From contig JBLDXI010000028.1 of NCBI GenBank assembly GCA_047495785.1, positions 930,001-994,000 on the forward strand: a stretch of DNA of 64,000 nt, in the 5' to 3' direction. The translations under genes were made by a program, and so were the position numbers. Numbering within the stretch: position 1 is the stretch's first letter; every line of letters starts with the position of its first letter. This document shows positions 23,053 through 38,000 of this stretch, piece by piece. Below the pieces are notes generated by a model. It ran no database searches and had not been told where the DNA came from. It worked only from the letters and a program-made list of their open reading frames with translations. This DNA is from Lepidodermella squamata. Taxonomy: Eukaryota; Gastrotricha.

Positions 23053-26000
23053 TCATCTAATGGCTTTTTTCGATTTTTTCGTCGCGGCTGGTTGATTTCC
23101 GCCGGGCACGGGTGGCAAATTTTGGTAGATGTAAACGTTAGGATCGCCGTTTTCCTGCTGAATCGAGCCGTTTTGACTGCCGTCGTCGTTCTGCGGCGGC
23201 GTGTCGCGATGCAGGTCTTGCTGCTTCGGCTTCACAACAGCCGTGCCCTGTTGCGTCCACTCGACCGTGTAGCCTTGTTTCGTGAAGAACTCAACGTCCA
23301 TGCGGTCGACGGTGCACAGCGAGTCGGCCTGCGAGCCGCCGGCCATCGACTTGGCCCGGCCTAGCAGAACGTTCTGCGCGATGCGCTGGTTCCAGCCGTC
23401 GCAGACCATGACCGTGAATGGGCCGTCGACATTGCGCAACAGCGTGACGGCTTCTTGGTGAGCGGCGCCGAGCAAACTCACGCCGTTGACTTCAATCAGT
23501 CGATGACCGACCTGAATACGACCGTCGTGGGCTACGCAGCCAGCGGTGATCTGAAAATTAAAAATTAAATATTAAGAAATATCCTTTTCAATTAAAATTC
23601 GAAATATCATGGAAAATACGAAAAATCATCCCTAAAAATTATATTGAAAATTATTGTGTTCGACATCTTTTCGAAATTCGAAAGGAATGTGAGAGCAAAA
23701 ATTAAAATTAAAATTAAAATTAAAAATATTGAGAAAACTGAGTTTCTATTAAACAGAGAACCAATTTTGTATCTTAATTTCAATTTTAATCTACCAATTT
23801 TTCGAATCAATAATGAAGAAATCTAATTTTCATTAGTTTGCGAATCAAACTGTTCATCTTGCATTCTTAATCTTAATCTCAATCTTAATTAAATTTTCCG
23901 GGAAAATTTTTCACGGTGTTTAAGGCGTAATTGTCTCTCAAAAGCTCACCTTAGAAACGAAAATTCCATCGTCCATCTTGTCATAAGGATTTCCAGACGG
24001 GCTATTGACGCCACCGCGGATGCTGAGGCCCAGCTTTTCGCCTGGTCCCCGGAACAAGGACAGCTCCTGAAGGCCAGCCGGTTGCGGGTCGTGCCGTACC
24101 AACAGTCGAACCTCGTGAACAGGCGTTATTAGCGCTGCAACAGCTTCGTTATGCGTCGCCTGCCGCACATCGATTCCGTTTACCTCCAACAGCCGATCGC
24201 CTATCCGCAAATTCGTCCGAACCGCCGGGCCGTCGGGCGAGATTTTCGACACGAAAACGCCGGGCGCGTCTTTCGATCCGAAAGGCTGGCACGCGTGGTC
24301 AGTACCGCCGACTATGCTCAGGCCAAGCGGACCGCCAGCCTTAATCACGCGAATTTCTTCGACGGAATACGGCTCGGGGTTTGATTTTGCGAGTAAAGAC
24401 GCCTCACTCCGGCTTTTCTGGACTAACGGACCGGGCGAGGGTGGCACGGAGTGGTTGTTTCGCCCGCCCCTGTCCGGGCAGGGCGGCGGGGTCGACGGGC
24501 GGTAACCGTGGCCATTGTTGCCGCCGCCGTTCGGGTACGGCTGGTACGTCCCGTTCGGATTATGCGGCTGGTGATAACTACCGCCCATATTGCCGTTCGG
24601 GAACATCGGGTAGCCCGATGGATCAACCTGGCAAGTCCCGTTCGGGTAACCATTGGGCGGGTAGCCGTTGCCGCCGTTGAACGGGCCATTCGGCCTGGGC
24701 GGGCCCATCATCCCGCCATTAGGAGGAGGCGGACCCATCATACCAGGCCCGCCATTCATAACCGGACCGTTACCGTTCGGTAACGCACTAGGCGGGACAG
24801 CGGCGTGGGACGGGATGAAAACAGCCCCGGTAGCTGGTTGCATCGGTACGAGAAAGACACCTGGAGTCGGGAAGAGGTTGACGGGCGGTAAATTGGCCGG
24901 GAAATTGCCATTCGGCGCCGGCACAGGCCAATTCTGCTGAGGCGGCGGCGGCCTTTGCACCGGTACCAGGGCATTAGTCGGCCCCGGCATCGGCTCAGTC
25001 CGCATGGTATTCGACCCAGACCCGGGTCCGTCGTTCGGTTTCGGTTTTTGAACGATATGCTCCCGGTAGACGACCAGTCTGACGTCAGGGGCGTCCAACA
25101 ACGCCATAACCGTGTCATATCTCGAATCAGTCACGTCGATCCCATTTATTGTTAGCAATCGATCGCCGATTTTTAGGACACCCTCGCGATCAGCCGGACC
25201 GCCCGGGTGGATTTTTGAGATGTAAACCGCATCGGCGGTGAATTTCGAGGTGACCGGGGCCGAGGTGCCGCGGCCTCCGCCGATCGACAGGCCGATTCCG
25301 CCGAATTGAACCTCCCGCCTCAGGCAGCTAGTCAAAGTCTCACCCTGCACCTCGTACTCCTCCCCGGTCGTTGTCGGCACTCCGGGAATTTCCGGGAAGT
25401 GTTTCGTTGTCATCTGAGAATCAGGTCCATTTGCGAAAACTTCGCGTTCAACGACCAATTCCAACAACTTGCCGGCCTTTTTAAGTGTTGTAACAGCCTG
25501 TTGGTGATCGGCTCCGACCAGATTGTACCCAGAGACTGATAGCAATTTGTCGCCGACCATGAGCCCGGCGCGCGATGCTGGGCCGTCTTTCGTGATCGAT
25601 GAGATGAAAATGCCGTCGTCTTCGCCTTTAAACGGCGTCGATCCACGGCCGCCGGCGATTCGCATGCCGAAGCCGAGAGACGGGTCCTTGCGAACGGTCA
25701 GCCGCAGTTCGACGCGGTCCAACTCGAGCAGCACCTGTCGGTAGACGGGGAGACAAAACAGGTCATATAAAACGGTGAAACAATTATGAAACCGCATTTT
25801 TCGAGGTTTAATTTCAAGTAACTTTTATGCTACACCCCGAAATATTTACGCATGCATAATAAATGGACGCCATTTTCAGGTAAATACCGCTAAGGTTAGT
25901 TGATGGGAGGAAACAATTTATAATCAAACAAAGTAATTTTCCCAACATTTCTCAAATAAAAATTCATAAAATTTTTAGTGGCGAAAATGTTATGAATACG

Positions 26001-29000
26001 CCACTAAATTCCCACTAAATTCGCCACTAAAACTGTTTATTTTTTTTTAAATAGGAAATTTGCAAATCTAAGAAAAATTGATAGATTTCCTCTCCGAGGT
26101 AATATTTGAGAAAATTAAAAATTCATTAAAAACTTTTTTTCAATAAATTCGAAAAATAAATTCAACATTTTCCCGCTTCTAGATTTTGAAAAATTGCAAA
26201 CCTTTTTCTGAGTCGGATTGATCGGTGGGTGTAAATGCGATTGTTGAGGCTGCTGTTGCTGCGGTGGTTGCATCATCTGGGGCGGCGGGGGCATCATCAT
26301 CGGAGGTGGCGGCATCATCATCGGCGGTCCCATCGGCATGGGTCCACCCTGCATCATCATACCAGGCGGCGGTCCCATCATACCACCCGGCCCAGGCATG
26401 AAATGCGGCTGTTGCTGATTCTGCGGATGTTGATGATGGTGATGATATTGATTGTTCGGGTCGTAATGACCACCCTGCGGCGGCATTTGCCCACCACCCT
26501 GCGATCCCATCGACACTGGCCGGCCATCAGACGGCTGTTCGACCGTGTAACCCGGACCGCCACTTCCCGGGCCAGAAATCGGCCCGCTAGACCCTGACAG
26601 CCCGGTTTCGACGTACAACGGCTGGCCGGTAGTGCCACTCGACGCCGCTGTGACGTGAGGCGGCAGGCCAGAGCCCTGCGGTACGACGAAAAGCCGACCA
26701 TCCGGGCCTTGAATCGTCTCATACGCCTGGCCGTCGACATGGATGAAGGGCTGGTTCGGATTTTGGTGGTGGTGGTGATGCATCGACCCGGAACCGGGGG
26801 ATACAACATTTTTCGGGGGTGACCCGCCCGCGTTTTGATCGGCGATATTTCTCGAACTGCCACTTCTCGAGTGCGGGAATTTCGAGTTCGGCTTCGGCGA
26901 ACCTTCCGAACTCGCGTGGGACAGCCGTTTTAGCCGCGTGACTTCAGTCGAGGCCGTTGAACAGACTAGGGTTGTTGGCTTGTTGAACACGATTTCAACG
27001 CTGTTGTTGGTTATCGAGGCGTAGACGGGTTGGGCGTCGGTTTGGAACGATGAGATATTCGGGATGTTTTGGGTAGGCTTTTCGCCCATGAGTAAATCGC
27101 GGAGAGAAGACGATCTAACGAGTTTAGGCGAGGCTTGCAGCTCGCGCAGCCGCTCGGCCAGCGCGGCCTGCTCACGGTCTATATATTGCTGCTCCGTTAC
27201 TGGATCCGTTTCAACAGAAACTAGAAATAAAATTCAAGAAATTAGCCATTAATCATATGGAAGTTGCTCTAATAAATGTTCAGTGAAAATGGAAAGTTGC
27301 ATCGACTAAACAGCGTGGGGAATTTCCGTGATGATTCACTATTTTTTTAACTAATTATTGTATTTCAGAAAATGAGCTCAAAAATCAAAATCTGAAATAA
27401 TTAAGATGAAGTGGTTTATCACTTTTTGCTATACAGTGGCCGTATTTTTTGAAGGTAGGCTCAGAATCGTAGCAACAAATGCAATTTCGAGGAGAAAAGC
27501 CTCGCCATATGTTGACCTAAAAATTCGGGGATGGTCAGAAATCCAAAAATTAAAACCATGAAAAATATTCTTATATTATTGTAAAAATTCTGCATATCGA
27601 AAAATTTCTCAAAATTGTTATCAATTTTTGGCAATTATATGGAACAAAATCTGAGCTTGACATTCAAATTTCTATTAATTAGCCAAATTTAGTGGGAATT
27701 TTTATATAATTAGATGTACAAATGTAACCGCATCATTTCTATCTAAAATTGAAAATCAGCACAAATTGAAAAAATATCAGAAAATGTTTTGTCAAATAAA
27801 TTCCTCAAAACAATCACAGCTTTAAATATGAATATCCTATTTAAGAGTGCCACTGAGTACATAAAGGGAAAACAAATATTAGCCTTTATTTAGTCGAGCA
27901 ACTGGGCTTTTCCCAACCTTGCTACACACTTAGTGCTACTACTTATCGCCGAAATAACAGATAAAAACCAGAGTGAGTTACTCAAAACCCACCCACGCAA
28001 TGAATAATGCTCTGGAAATTTACTCACCATTGCGATTAACCACAACCTGCGATACCTGAGACGGCGGTCGAGGCGTGGTTGGCGGGGTTGTCAACGCCGG
28101 TGTCATGGTCGAAGTGGGAGATTGTTGCCTAGCGCCCTGTTGTTGTTGATGGTGGTGATTTGGAGGCACCCTTTGCTGAGGCGAGGGCGGGCGATCATTC
28201 GACGAAGATTTCTGCATCCTCAACTCCTTCCTAACCACACCGTACTCAACAGCCGACGACGAGATGGACGACTCACTAGGCGCAGCAGCGGCTGGTTGAT
28301 GCTGCTGGGCCTGAGCCACGCGATTCAACTGGCTGGCACCAACCGGCTCCGAAACTTGACTGGTCTGACTCTGGGAACCAGGCGAAAAAGTCGCAGGTTG
28401 GTTCTTGGGGGGTGACTCGTGAACAGACGGCGCGCGAGTCGCAACGCCCCGTACCATTTGAATCTTCATCGGCTGACGGCCTAGCTGCGCTAGATTGCTC
28501 TGATTCGGCTTAGGCGGTGGTGGCGGGCCGGGTGGAGATACCGTCCTAGTCTCAGGCTGTTTCATCGGCGCGACAGTGACTAAACCAGTCCTAGGGTCGT
28601 ACGCCTTACTAGTCGTATCCCGCTTTTCAAAGGTCGAAGTCGAGGACGTCGCGCAAGACGACGAAGAACTTTCGCTAGAACTAACCTCACCATCAGACGA
28701 CTCGGGCTCGGGCTGCTTCGCGGCCGGAAATTTCGGCCGTTGTTGTGAGATCATCGACTGCTGCATCTGCCGCAGCTTTTCAATATATTCCGCATCTTCA
28801 ATCTGCTGCTGCTCGGTTTCATTCGCCAACGCGATGCCTAGCCCGCGGAAACCAGACGGCACAAACGACCCAGTTGAAGCCATGGAATTTGATGAGATTT
28901 TCGACTCTTCCGTCGAAATTGGATGCGAAGGGGACCCGGTTGAATCGACGAATTCGATCGGGATTTCGAAGGAACCAGGCCGGGCTGGTTTCTTGTTATC

Positions 29001-32000
29001 AACGCCGAGTAGCTCTAGAACTTTTTGCTGCCGCTCTTCCTCGTTATCACCCACAGCCGCGTTTAAATTAACACTGCCTTTTAGATTAGCTTGAAGCAAA
29101 TGGTGAGGGGTATCGTGGCGTTGCAGCCTTCGCCATTCCGTAGCACCGTCTTGCGGTTGGTCGTTCTGGTCGTCGCTAAACGCTACCCGGCTTCGACTTC
29201 GCGTTTCAGTCTCAGCTGTAGCGGTATTACTAGACGAGGCCTCCTATATTCAAATTACGACAAAAAATAACACAAAGTTAAAACAATGCATTAACGCGTG
29301 AATAAAAGGAGAAAAAGGTGAGTAAGGTTTGAAAAGCATATACACACACGCACAAAAATAATTTGTAGGATTGCAACGGCGCTTTATCGCTCATTTGTAT
29401 CAATCGCGACGCTAAGATAAACCACGATAAACAAATTCATAAGCGCGCGCGCGCTTGCCATTGATAGCAGTAGTCAAGAGGTAAGTAAGAGAGCAGCGCG
29501 CTAAAAATATGTCATACACACAACTTATTTGCATTTATCGCGCGTCTCATTAAATCGCTATTTTGACAAAATTACGCATTGATTTTTCGCGTTTTTGCGT
29601 GCCCCTCCTTGTTAAAGTAGACATAGACATCTAGGTATTAAATGCTGCTGAAATCGAGCCAAATAGCAATAAAAACCACGCGACAAGGGTCGGTTGACAC
29701 AAAAAAGCAGCTCGATCTTTATTCGTCTGACAACATTATAATATTACTAATAATAATGATTACTCTATTACAGAATTTAGTACAAAAATGATAGTAAGTT
29801 GCACTCAGAACTCGCGCGGCAAAAATCTCAACCTTCAAAAAAAAGTATTGCCCTCTCAGCACAAAAAAACGTACAAAGCAATAATAGCATGCTATTAATT
29901 AGTTAATCAATTATTCTCATGCTTGCTATATATACAGTAGGGTAACTAAAAAATTATTGGTTCCGGGGATTATTTTTTTTTGTATGGATGCATCACCACT
30001 TGTGTTATGAAAACTGGTCTGAGCTGTGTTATTTTTTTTTACTATTATTATTATTATACCAAAATGCTAATATTAATCGAAAAAATTTGCAGTGGAATTA
30101 TTCTTCAACTTATTCAGCAATTGATCCATTGGCAATTTATATATATAAAAGTAAATCAGCAGTCTAGTCAATTTTTTGCATCAAAATGCAAGGCCGATAG
30201 TGATGATACTGTGGGTAGAATGTGGGTGCTGGTGCTCAATTTTTACACATCTGTAGAGTAAGCTGCTGGTCCCGTATACCACGACACTGTGCAAGGCTGT
30301 GAGATAATTAGAAACAAATAGAAAAAATTGAATAATAGCATCATTTTTATAACACCTCAAGTTGGACTAAATCGAGAGATAGAATTTCTAGATTGAATAA
30401 TATGGAAGAGCTAAATCCACCTAATCTAGCCCTGAAGCTATCGATGAGTTGAGAATCATTCCATTAAATTGACATAAATTTAGCGCCATTATTTCGTCGA
30501 CCTAGCGAATTTTTTAACGCGTTATAGAAAAGGTAAAAACATCTACAAAAGCTAAGAGATAGAATTTCCAGCCAAGAAAAGCGGGTAATAAAGCAGAAAA
30601 TCTGGGTTCAAAAAAGCGGGTTGATGTTATACTAGTAACCACCTTAATCCAAACTTTACACGGCATGTCGATGTATTCAAAATTGAGAAAATCAATAATC
30701 TCCAAAATGCTATACATTTTAACAGCCGAAACGACAAAAATATATACACCAGGGCACGAGTTTACGTGTAATGGCTGAGACTGTGTAGGTAGGTAGTAGT
30801 TATATTAATAAATATTTGCCCAGTCAAAAACGCCCGGCCGGCGTCTGTCATCACCACCACGGAATGGCGACGTGAATGCATATACGACAGCAGTCACAGA
30901 GAATTCAGTACTAACGACGCCGTGACGAAAAACCTTCAACCGGCTATTAAGGCGGAGAGCGAAAGGAAAGACCCATTATTGCTACTACTACTTGTACTAC
31001 TTGGGCACAGCGGCAAGCGGACACAAGAGCGAAGAAAGACAATAATAATAATAATAATGGAGTGTAGGAAGATAAGATGCGATGATGACTATCAACATAC
31101 CTCTTGTTGATTTGATGTCACAATTGTCGTCGTGCGAGTTGTGACAACGCGCGTCGCCGAGACCTCGACTTCGTACGATTGCGATTGCGACTTTTCGTCG
31201 TCTTCATTCTGCGACGCCGCCGCCGTGGTCTGCGGTGGTGGCGAGTCGCGTTGAGGCCGGAATGAAAATGACTCGCGATTCGCGAGATCTGGATTGTGCG
31301 GTATCACCGAGCCGTCGATCGAGCCGCGCTTCTGGCCGTGAAATCGCGATAGAAAGCCGGATTTCGTCTTCAAATCGCGCGGCAGCGGCGTTTTTTGACG
31401 TTTCAACTGGTTGGCGCTAGACGATGACTCATCGTCGTAGTCATCTGCCCCGCCGCTGTCGCCATCCGCCTCGTCCCCAGCGTCTCGAGAGGCGTGTTCT
31501 GCAGTCTGGAAAGACACGCGATCCGACTTTCGAGCCTGCAAGTTGCCACAAAACGTAAATATCATAAATTTAGCAGATATTTCTTATTGGGAAAACAAAT
31601 ATTTTCAATGAATCCCAAAAACATTCATTAATAAAATAATTATGTGGGAACACTTCATTTTTTTGAAATTTCCACCAAATACGTGAAAATATTGAAAAAT
31701 CAGAAAATTCAGTAATTTCAGAGGTCTCGAGTAAAATCTGTCTTCGAATAAAAGAAATTATCATTTCGATTCAAGCGTAAATCGATCGCTGCATCTTCAA
31801 AGCAAATATTGGCGACAATATTAGCCATTGCCGGCGGATTTGTGCCGGCGTCTATCATTAAATCCATAAAATCGAGCATTTTCAAGAAAGTGCTTGGGAT
31901 AGTAATAGACAAAAAACGCCGGAAATGGCAAAAAATGGTGGAAAAACCACGTCCCTCACTTGTTTTTCATAAAAAGTTATTATTTTCTTTAATTCTAGAC

Positions 32001-35000
32001 TTTATCGATCTTCAAGGTCAAAAAATCGAATTATTTAAAAAAAACTGACCTTTTCAGGCTGCGGAGGTTTGAAGTAAACAGTTCGGCTTTCAGATTCAGC
32101 ATTCGCCGATTCGTTGAACGAGGAAACAGCACCGGTAGACGTCGAATTAGCGGAAGCAGCCGCAGCGACAGCCTTTTGTGTAAGCAGTAAAAGTGAAGTC
32201 AGCATTATTTGATTCGCGATAACAGTAACAAAATGCCATCCGCGGTATTGAAAACTTCAAGCATTTTTTGTAAGCTTGAAAAATCAGCACGACAACTAGT
32301 TAGTAGGCACAATAATTATTCAGTTATAATAATACGCCCATTTGTTATTAAAGCGCCCCAATATGAAAATACAACGAAAATGTTCAGAGGGATTGGAGAA
32401 AGCTTAGAATAACATCGCGCTAAAACCACGAAACAATGAACGACCCAACAACACTTAACAGCGCCCAGATTTATTCGGCGTAGTAAAAATATACATTGTA
32501 AAACAGGTGTTTCGATATGAAAACAACAACGCGTTTCGAGGAAGATGCCTTAATCCAATTAATTAAAAGAACAAAAATAGCTGCATTATTTTTGAACAAA
32601 TCGCAGTGCAAAATAAATTTAATCAATTGCCGGTAAATCTTCCCATCGAGCACATCAAAATATTATTTGTCAATGGAACCCCATCGCCATAATTCATAAT
32701 TTAATCGTGTTTTGACTGGGAGATGATTATCGCCACGTATTTTCTTACACGTATATAGCGAGTGAGAAAAAAGCATCGCCGCTTGATGAAAGTCAAGGTG
32801 TTGACGTGTATATACTATGTGAGCCGGTACTAACAGCTCGACTCACATGCCTGTGTATAAAAAAGGGCGGCGCAAATCGATACAATTATATAAACACCGG
32901 CTGCGGTGAGCATTTTTTTCGAAGCGACAAAAAATCATCAGTCTCGCAGGATAATTTGTTTAAAAGAGGGTGGTCGGTCTCGACAAGGAGTGGCCTGGGT
33001 ACACGCAGCATGCACTTGGACCTCAACGACGTGACGTGACCAGCTCATTTCTTGCCCTTATGTAGCAATAAGGAAATGTAAAGGAATACCGTTAAATCCA
33101 GAATTACAGGTGTAATATTGAAAAATTGTACATTTGCTTAGGAAAGTGAAAGTCAAACAAACGTACCGTCACCGGCTGTGGCTGTGTAGAAGCAGTATTA
33201 GTAGTGGTAGCTTTACTACTGGCGGGTGCTAATTCCGGAGGTGGTTCGAATTTATGAACGACAGGAGCGAATATGGGCTACAGTATAACAACAATAATAA
33301 GCAAAAGTGTCGCCAATCACCAACTGTTACAGAGCTCTGGTACCCAATTTTCGTCAACTAATTCACTCGAAAAACTAAATTTTGAGATGAAAGGGTTAAG
33401 AATTCTAGAAAACAGCTTTCCTGTAAGGAATGTTAGTAATGCATTGATTTTGGCCGATATTCGATCAATCGCAAATTGCTCAAACCTACCCCCGACTCGT
33501 ACCAAGGAGATATTAGGCTTAAACGACTCCCCACAACTACTCCCCCATAATGTTAATTTTCATCCTGATCTTTAAAAACCCTTGGGACCCAAGTTGACCA
33601 CAAATTCGAGTCGGCATCGAAGAATAAAGCTAACATTATATACGGCATATACTAAATATTAACTAAAGACGAAAAATAGAGGAACGATAAACATATTGTC
33701 CAGTAGTGTAAATAACTTCTATTAATAGAATACTTGTAAAAACTCTAATAGCCAAGTAATTATTCTTTGATTAGTTGGTAATTTTTATATTAATCTTAAA
33801 CGATTAAAAAGTTTATGAATCGAAACGTATCAAAATTCGGCGAAAAGGGGGACTTTCAAACCCATAAATTGAGAAAATAGCGTTTTCGGCAATTTTTCGA
33901 TCAAGGTCGATCGATTTTTACGGATTTTCAGTGATTTTTAGCTATCAACATGTCTTAGACGCTTACTGAATTGCCAGTCGAATTTAAAAACCAGAACTCT
34001 GTAACAATTTCACGAGGGTTAAGAAAAGTTCAACATCGTCACTCAACTACAGATATACGACTATCATGGAAATATTGCATGCGCAAGCTCAAAATGTGTA
34101 AAAAAAATTGCTGATTTTTGCAACAGCCAGCTGATACTCACCTCATTTTCGAACGCCTTCTTGAAGAATTGATCACGCGCCTCCCGCAACCGTTTCATCC
34201 GCTCACTCGGCAACTCATGCGGATGCGCAGCCGCGTCACTGTCGTGACTCGTCGGCGAAACGGCCGGCCTCTGCTGGTCACTTTTCGATGGCGAAACCGG
34301 GGCGATGTTGAAACCAGCCGGTAATTTCGGCTTCGGGGCAACGGCCGGTTTCGGCGGGGAATGCACCTTAGCCGCCGAAATCGCCCGCCGATCTGACTCG
34401 GAAAAGTCGGTATCCGAACACGTTTCCATTTTCGCTTTCGGCGCCTCGGTTATTCTCAGATCGTAAGCTGCCGCGAGATTGGTCAACTCGTCATCAGTCG
34501 CCTCAGGCGGCAATTCTGGACAGTTGACAATGACAGAGGACGATTCTGAGACCGTCGCGAAATTTTCGTTCGGGTCCGGCTGGGGTGGCGAGGTTACTTG
34601 TTGCTGCTGCTCGATAGACGATGACGAGGTCGTGGTTGGTCGGCCACGCGTGACCTGCACGCGGACCACGGAAGCGCGGGTCGGGAATGGCGGGGCTGGG
34701 GGCGCTGGCGGAGGCGGCGCTTGCTGTTGCCTCTGGTTATTTTCAACAAAATAATACTCTTGGCTCTGTTTCTGGATTGTCACCTGTTTTTTCGAAGCGA
34801 AGCGGCAAGAAATAAAGCGAAATTAAAATTTCAAAGAGCAAGCAATCGCGATCCAGCTTACTACACTTATTAGAAAATACGCGGAAAACATACCTTGGAA
34901 GTCTCGGTTTCCCGCACCGTTAGAGTTCCCATTTGGTCGAATTCGTTGTGCTCGATCTTCTTCTCGATTTCAACAATTATTGGCTGATTCGAGGCATCCT

Positions 35001-38000
35001 GTTAACAACAAATATTCGAATAAAATGTCGTCGACTTTTTCTGAAAATATATTTTTTCATTCCGATCAACTCGAGTTTAATGTCAAATGAAAGTTTCTGG
35101 GACGAAGAATTTCGGGCAAAAATTCGTGCTTTTGACGTTAAACCCTCAGCTTTAAATTACTGGCAAAGTCCCCTGCGTTAAGAGTAATATATATGCTTTC
35201 TTTGGAATTTTCACACATTTATTTTTGTTGAATTTTTATTAGTTGAATTCAAATATAGACACATGAGCATTTTCTCAAAAAATAACTCATACGGCTAAGA
35301 ATCGGAACATTTAAACACATGACATGTTAAATAAAATGATTACTTTCCGTCATCCGACATATAAAAAGCTAAACTAATTTACGCTAATTTAGTTACGTAA
35401 GTACCAATTTTCAGTTAAATTCCACTGGGACTAAATTACCCTGGTAATAAATAATGGTACTGTCAGTAATGTCGATAACAAAAAACGATGATTTAATCAA
35501 GCAGCATTGAACTATTTAATCAGTTCAAACTCGGATTTTTAGTGGAAAAGTTATTCCATTAACTTAATAAGTGAAGTCCTTCGCAGTGAGACCATCACCT
35601 TGGTCTAAGAACGGAAATTGTCGACCCCGGCGAAGCCATGATTATTCACAGAAACGTGAAAAAGTACAACAAAATTTTTGAATATTTTCACTTCTGCCCA
35701 AAATCTGTCGCTTACATGCAACAGCAAGGTTAAATATTGGGAATAAATCGCTCAAAATTGGTATACAAAATAATCGAATTTTCTCAGAAGGCATCGCGCA
35801 AAGCTTAAAACCTTGCATACCAGTTTGTTAAACCTAGAATTTCAATTTTTGATAAACCAAGTAAAAATCAAGGACTTACGTTAAGGCTTAGCGAAGTCGG
35901 ACTTTGAATAACCACCGGGCTATCCGTCCTCGCGTGGCCAGAAGCCGTCGCCGATCCCTCCGAGCCGGCAAACGACACATTCTGCTGCTGAACCGTCACA
36001 TGCGACACAGCCGGCCCATGTTGCTGCTGCTGCTGCTGATCCGCATTTGTCGACGATTTCGGCCGATCGCCGACTTGCCTCGTAACAACATACGTCGAAT
36101 TCAACGCCTCACTCTGCCCGCCAGACGACGCGCCCGATGCCTCTAAGAACGAGTGCGGCCGGTGTGATTCCGGCGCATTTGTGCTCGTAATCGTGACCGT
36201 GCTATTCAAATTAAACGCATCCCGTTTGCCCTGGACAACAGCGCCATTATTCGGCTGAAACATCAGTTGCTGGTTCGTAAAAGACGAAGCCATATTAACC
36301 TGGCCGAAATTCCTCGCAGACGGCGTCGAAGTCACCATGGGTTGTTCGAAGTGGTGTTTCAACGCATCCCTCTGCCGTCTTAGCGAGCCTTCATCTGTAG
36401 ATAGCGACGACCTAGTCAAGTTTTCTAGGCTTCCACAGGCTATTTGTTGCTGGGGTAGTAAGCAACACCGCAGAACTGTATGGCCAGTCCGAGGGTCGTC
36501 GTCTTCACAGAACGCCATGAGGGGTTTAGACTGGGCCTCAGTCAACCAAACCGCTTGTAACGGGCATCGACGTAGAGAACCAGGCAGGTGCTCCAACTTA
36601 TTACCGGCTAGGTACAAAATTTTCAGATCGTGGCAGTGGCCGAGCGTATGCGGCAGGGATTCAACCAGGTTATTCTGAATCGATAAAATATGCAGATTTT
36701 CGCAGTTGCCAATTTCCGGCGGTAGAAATTCTAGTTGATTGTTATCGCAGTTCAACAATTGCAGATACCTCAACCGGCCGATAGTCGGCGGTAATTGGAA
36801 CAATAAATTATGCGATAAAATCAAGTCTCGAAGACACGAGCAATCTCCAACGGTTGAAGTCAGGGCTATCAGCCGGTTTTGGTCGGCTTTCAACAGTCGC
36901 AACTGCTTCAACTGGCCAATGCTATCCGGCAGGGTTTCAATCATATTTTGCGTAACTATCAAATCGACTAAAGCCGTGCAACCTCCGATTGAATCTGGCA
37001 GTCTGTATAGCCGGTTGTCTGTCACGTCGAGGGCAACTAGGTTCTTCAACCTTCCAACTGTTATCGGCAATTGGCTCAGCTGATTCGCGTCTAGCGAGAC
37101 CTCTTCCAGCGAGGTTAAATTGCCGATAGTATCGGGCAGGAATGACAGCTCATTGCCGCCTAAATCAAGCAGTCTCAAATTAGAAAGCCGGCCTATTGTG
37201 ACTGGGATGACTGAGAAGTAGTTGTCTCGGGCTTCGAGGTGCGTCAGCGAGGCCAAATTGCCGATTTCGTTCGGTAAATCGCAGAGTGTGACGTCGTTCA
37301 GCGTTAAATTTGTTAGGTTTGTTAGCAGTGTGAAGCCGTTCGGCAGACCCTTCAACGGGTTGCCGGTCATATCGAGCACCTTCAAGTTGCGACATCGCCG
37401 AATTTCATCTGGCAGTTCGTCTACACCTAGAAAACGGAATAAAATTCAATTATCAATCAATTTCCTAGGTATTTTAAAGGCATAAAATAAGCTATATCAG
37501 AAGCTAAACAAAATTCGAACGACTTATATAAAGCCATGGCAAAAATGGTAGCTTAGTATCTGAGAGCTTAAATGTTGATCAAAGGCAGAAAAATAGGAGA
37601 AAATTTATATGAACTGAAATTTTGCTCAATTTTCAGTGGCCCCAGAGAATTAAATGACTTTTGACTTGCCTGGTGTCAAAAAAGTATCCTGGAGCCAATA
37701 AATAATCATTTTTTGTATTAATATTCATATGAAACCCTTCAAATGAAGCGAAATGGCCCATAAATTGTTGAATAATTATTTAAAATTTTCAATTATTCAA
37801 TTTTCAACACTTCCATCCGAGATCTCAGACACTTCCAGGCTTTCATTTAAGAAATAAAATTGATACAAAATCAATGAAGTGTAAGATTTTATATTCAGAT
37901 TCACACCCGGTCATGAAACGAAGACTGGAAATTCTACTCGCAGTTCAAGAGTGTTTGTTTTGCATAAATTCGGGTTGCTTTATATAGGCTTCTCAATATT

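Noticed and set aside
24151-25744. Several plus-strand ORFs opposite the scribble PDZ exon
   Set aside because: Shadows of a GC-rich coding exon.
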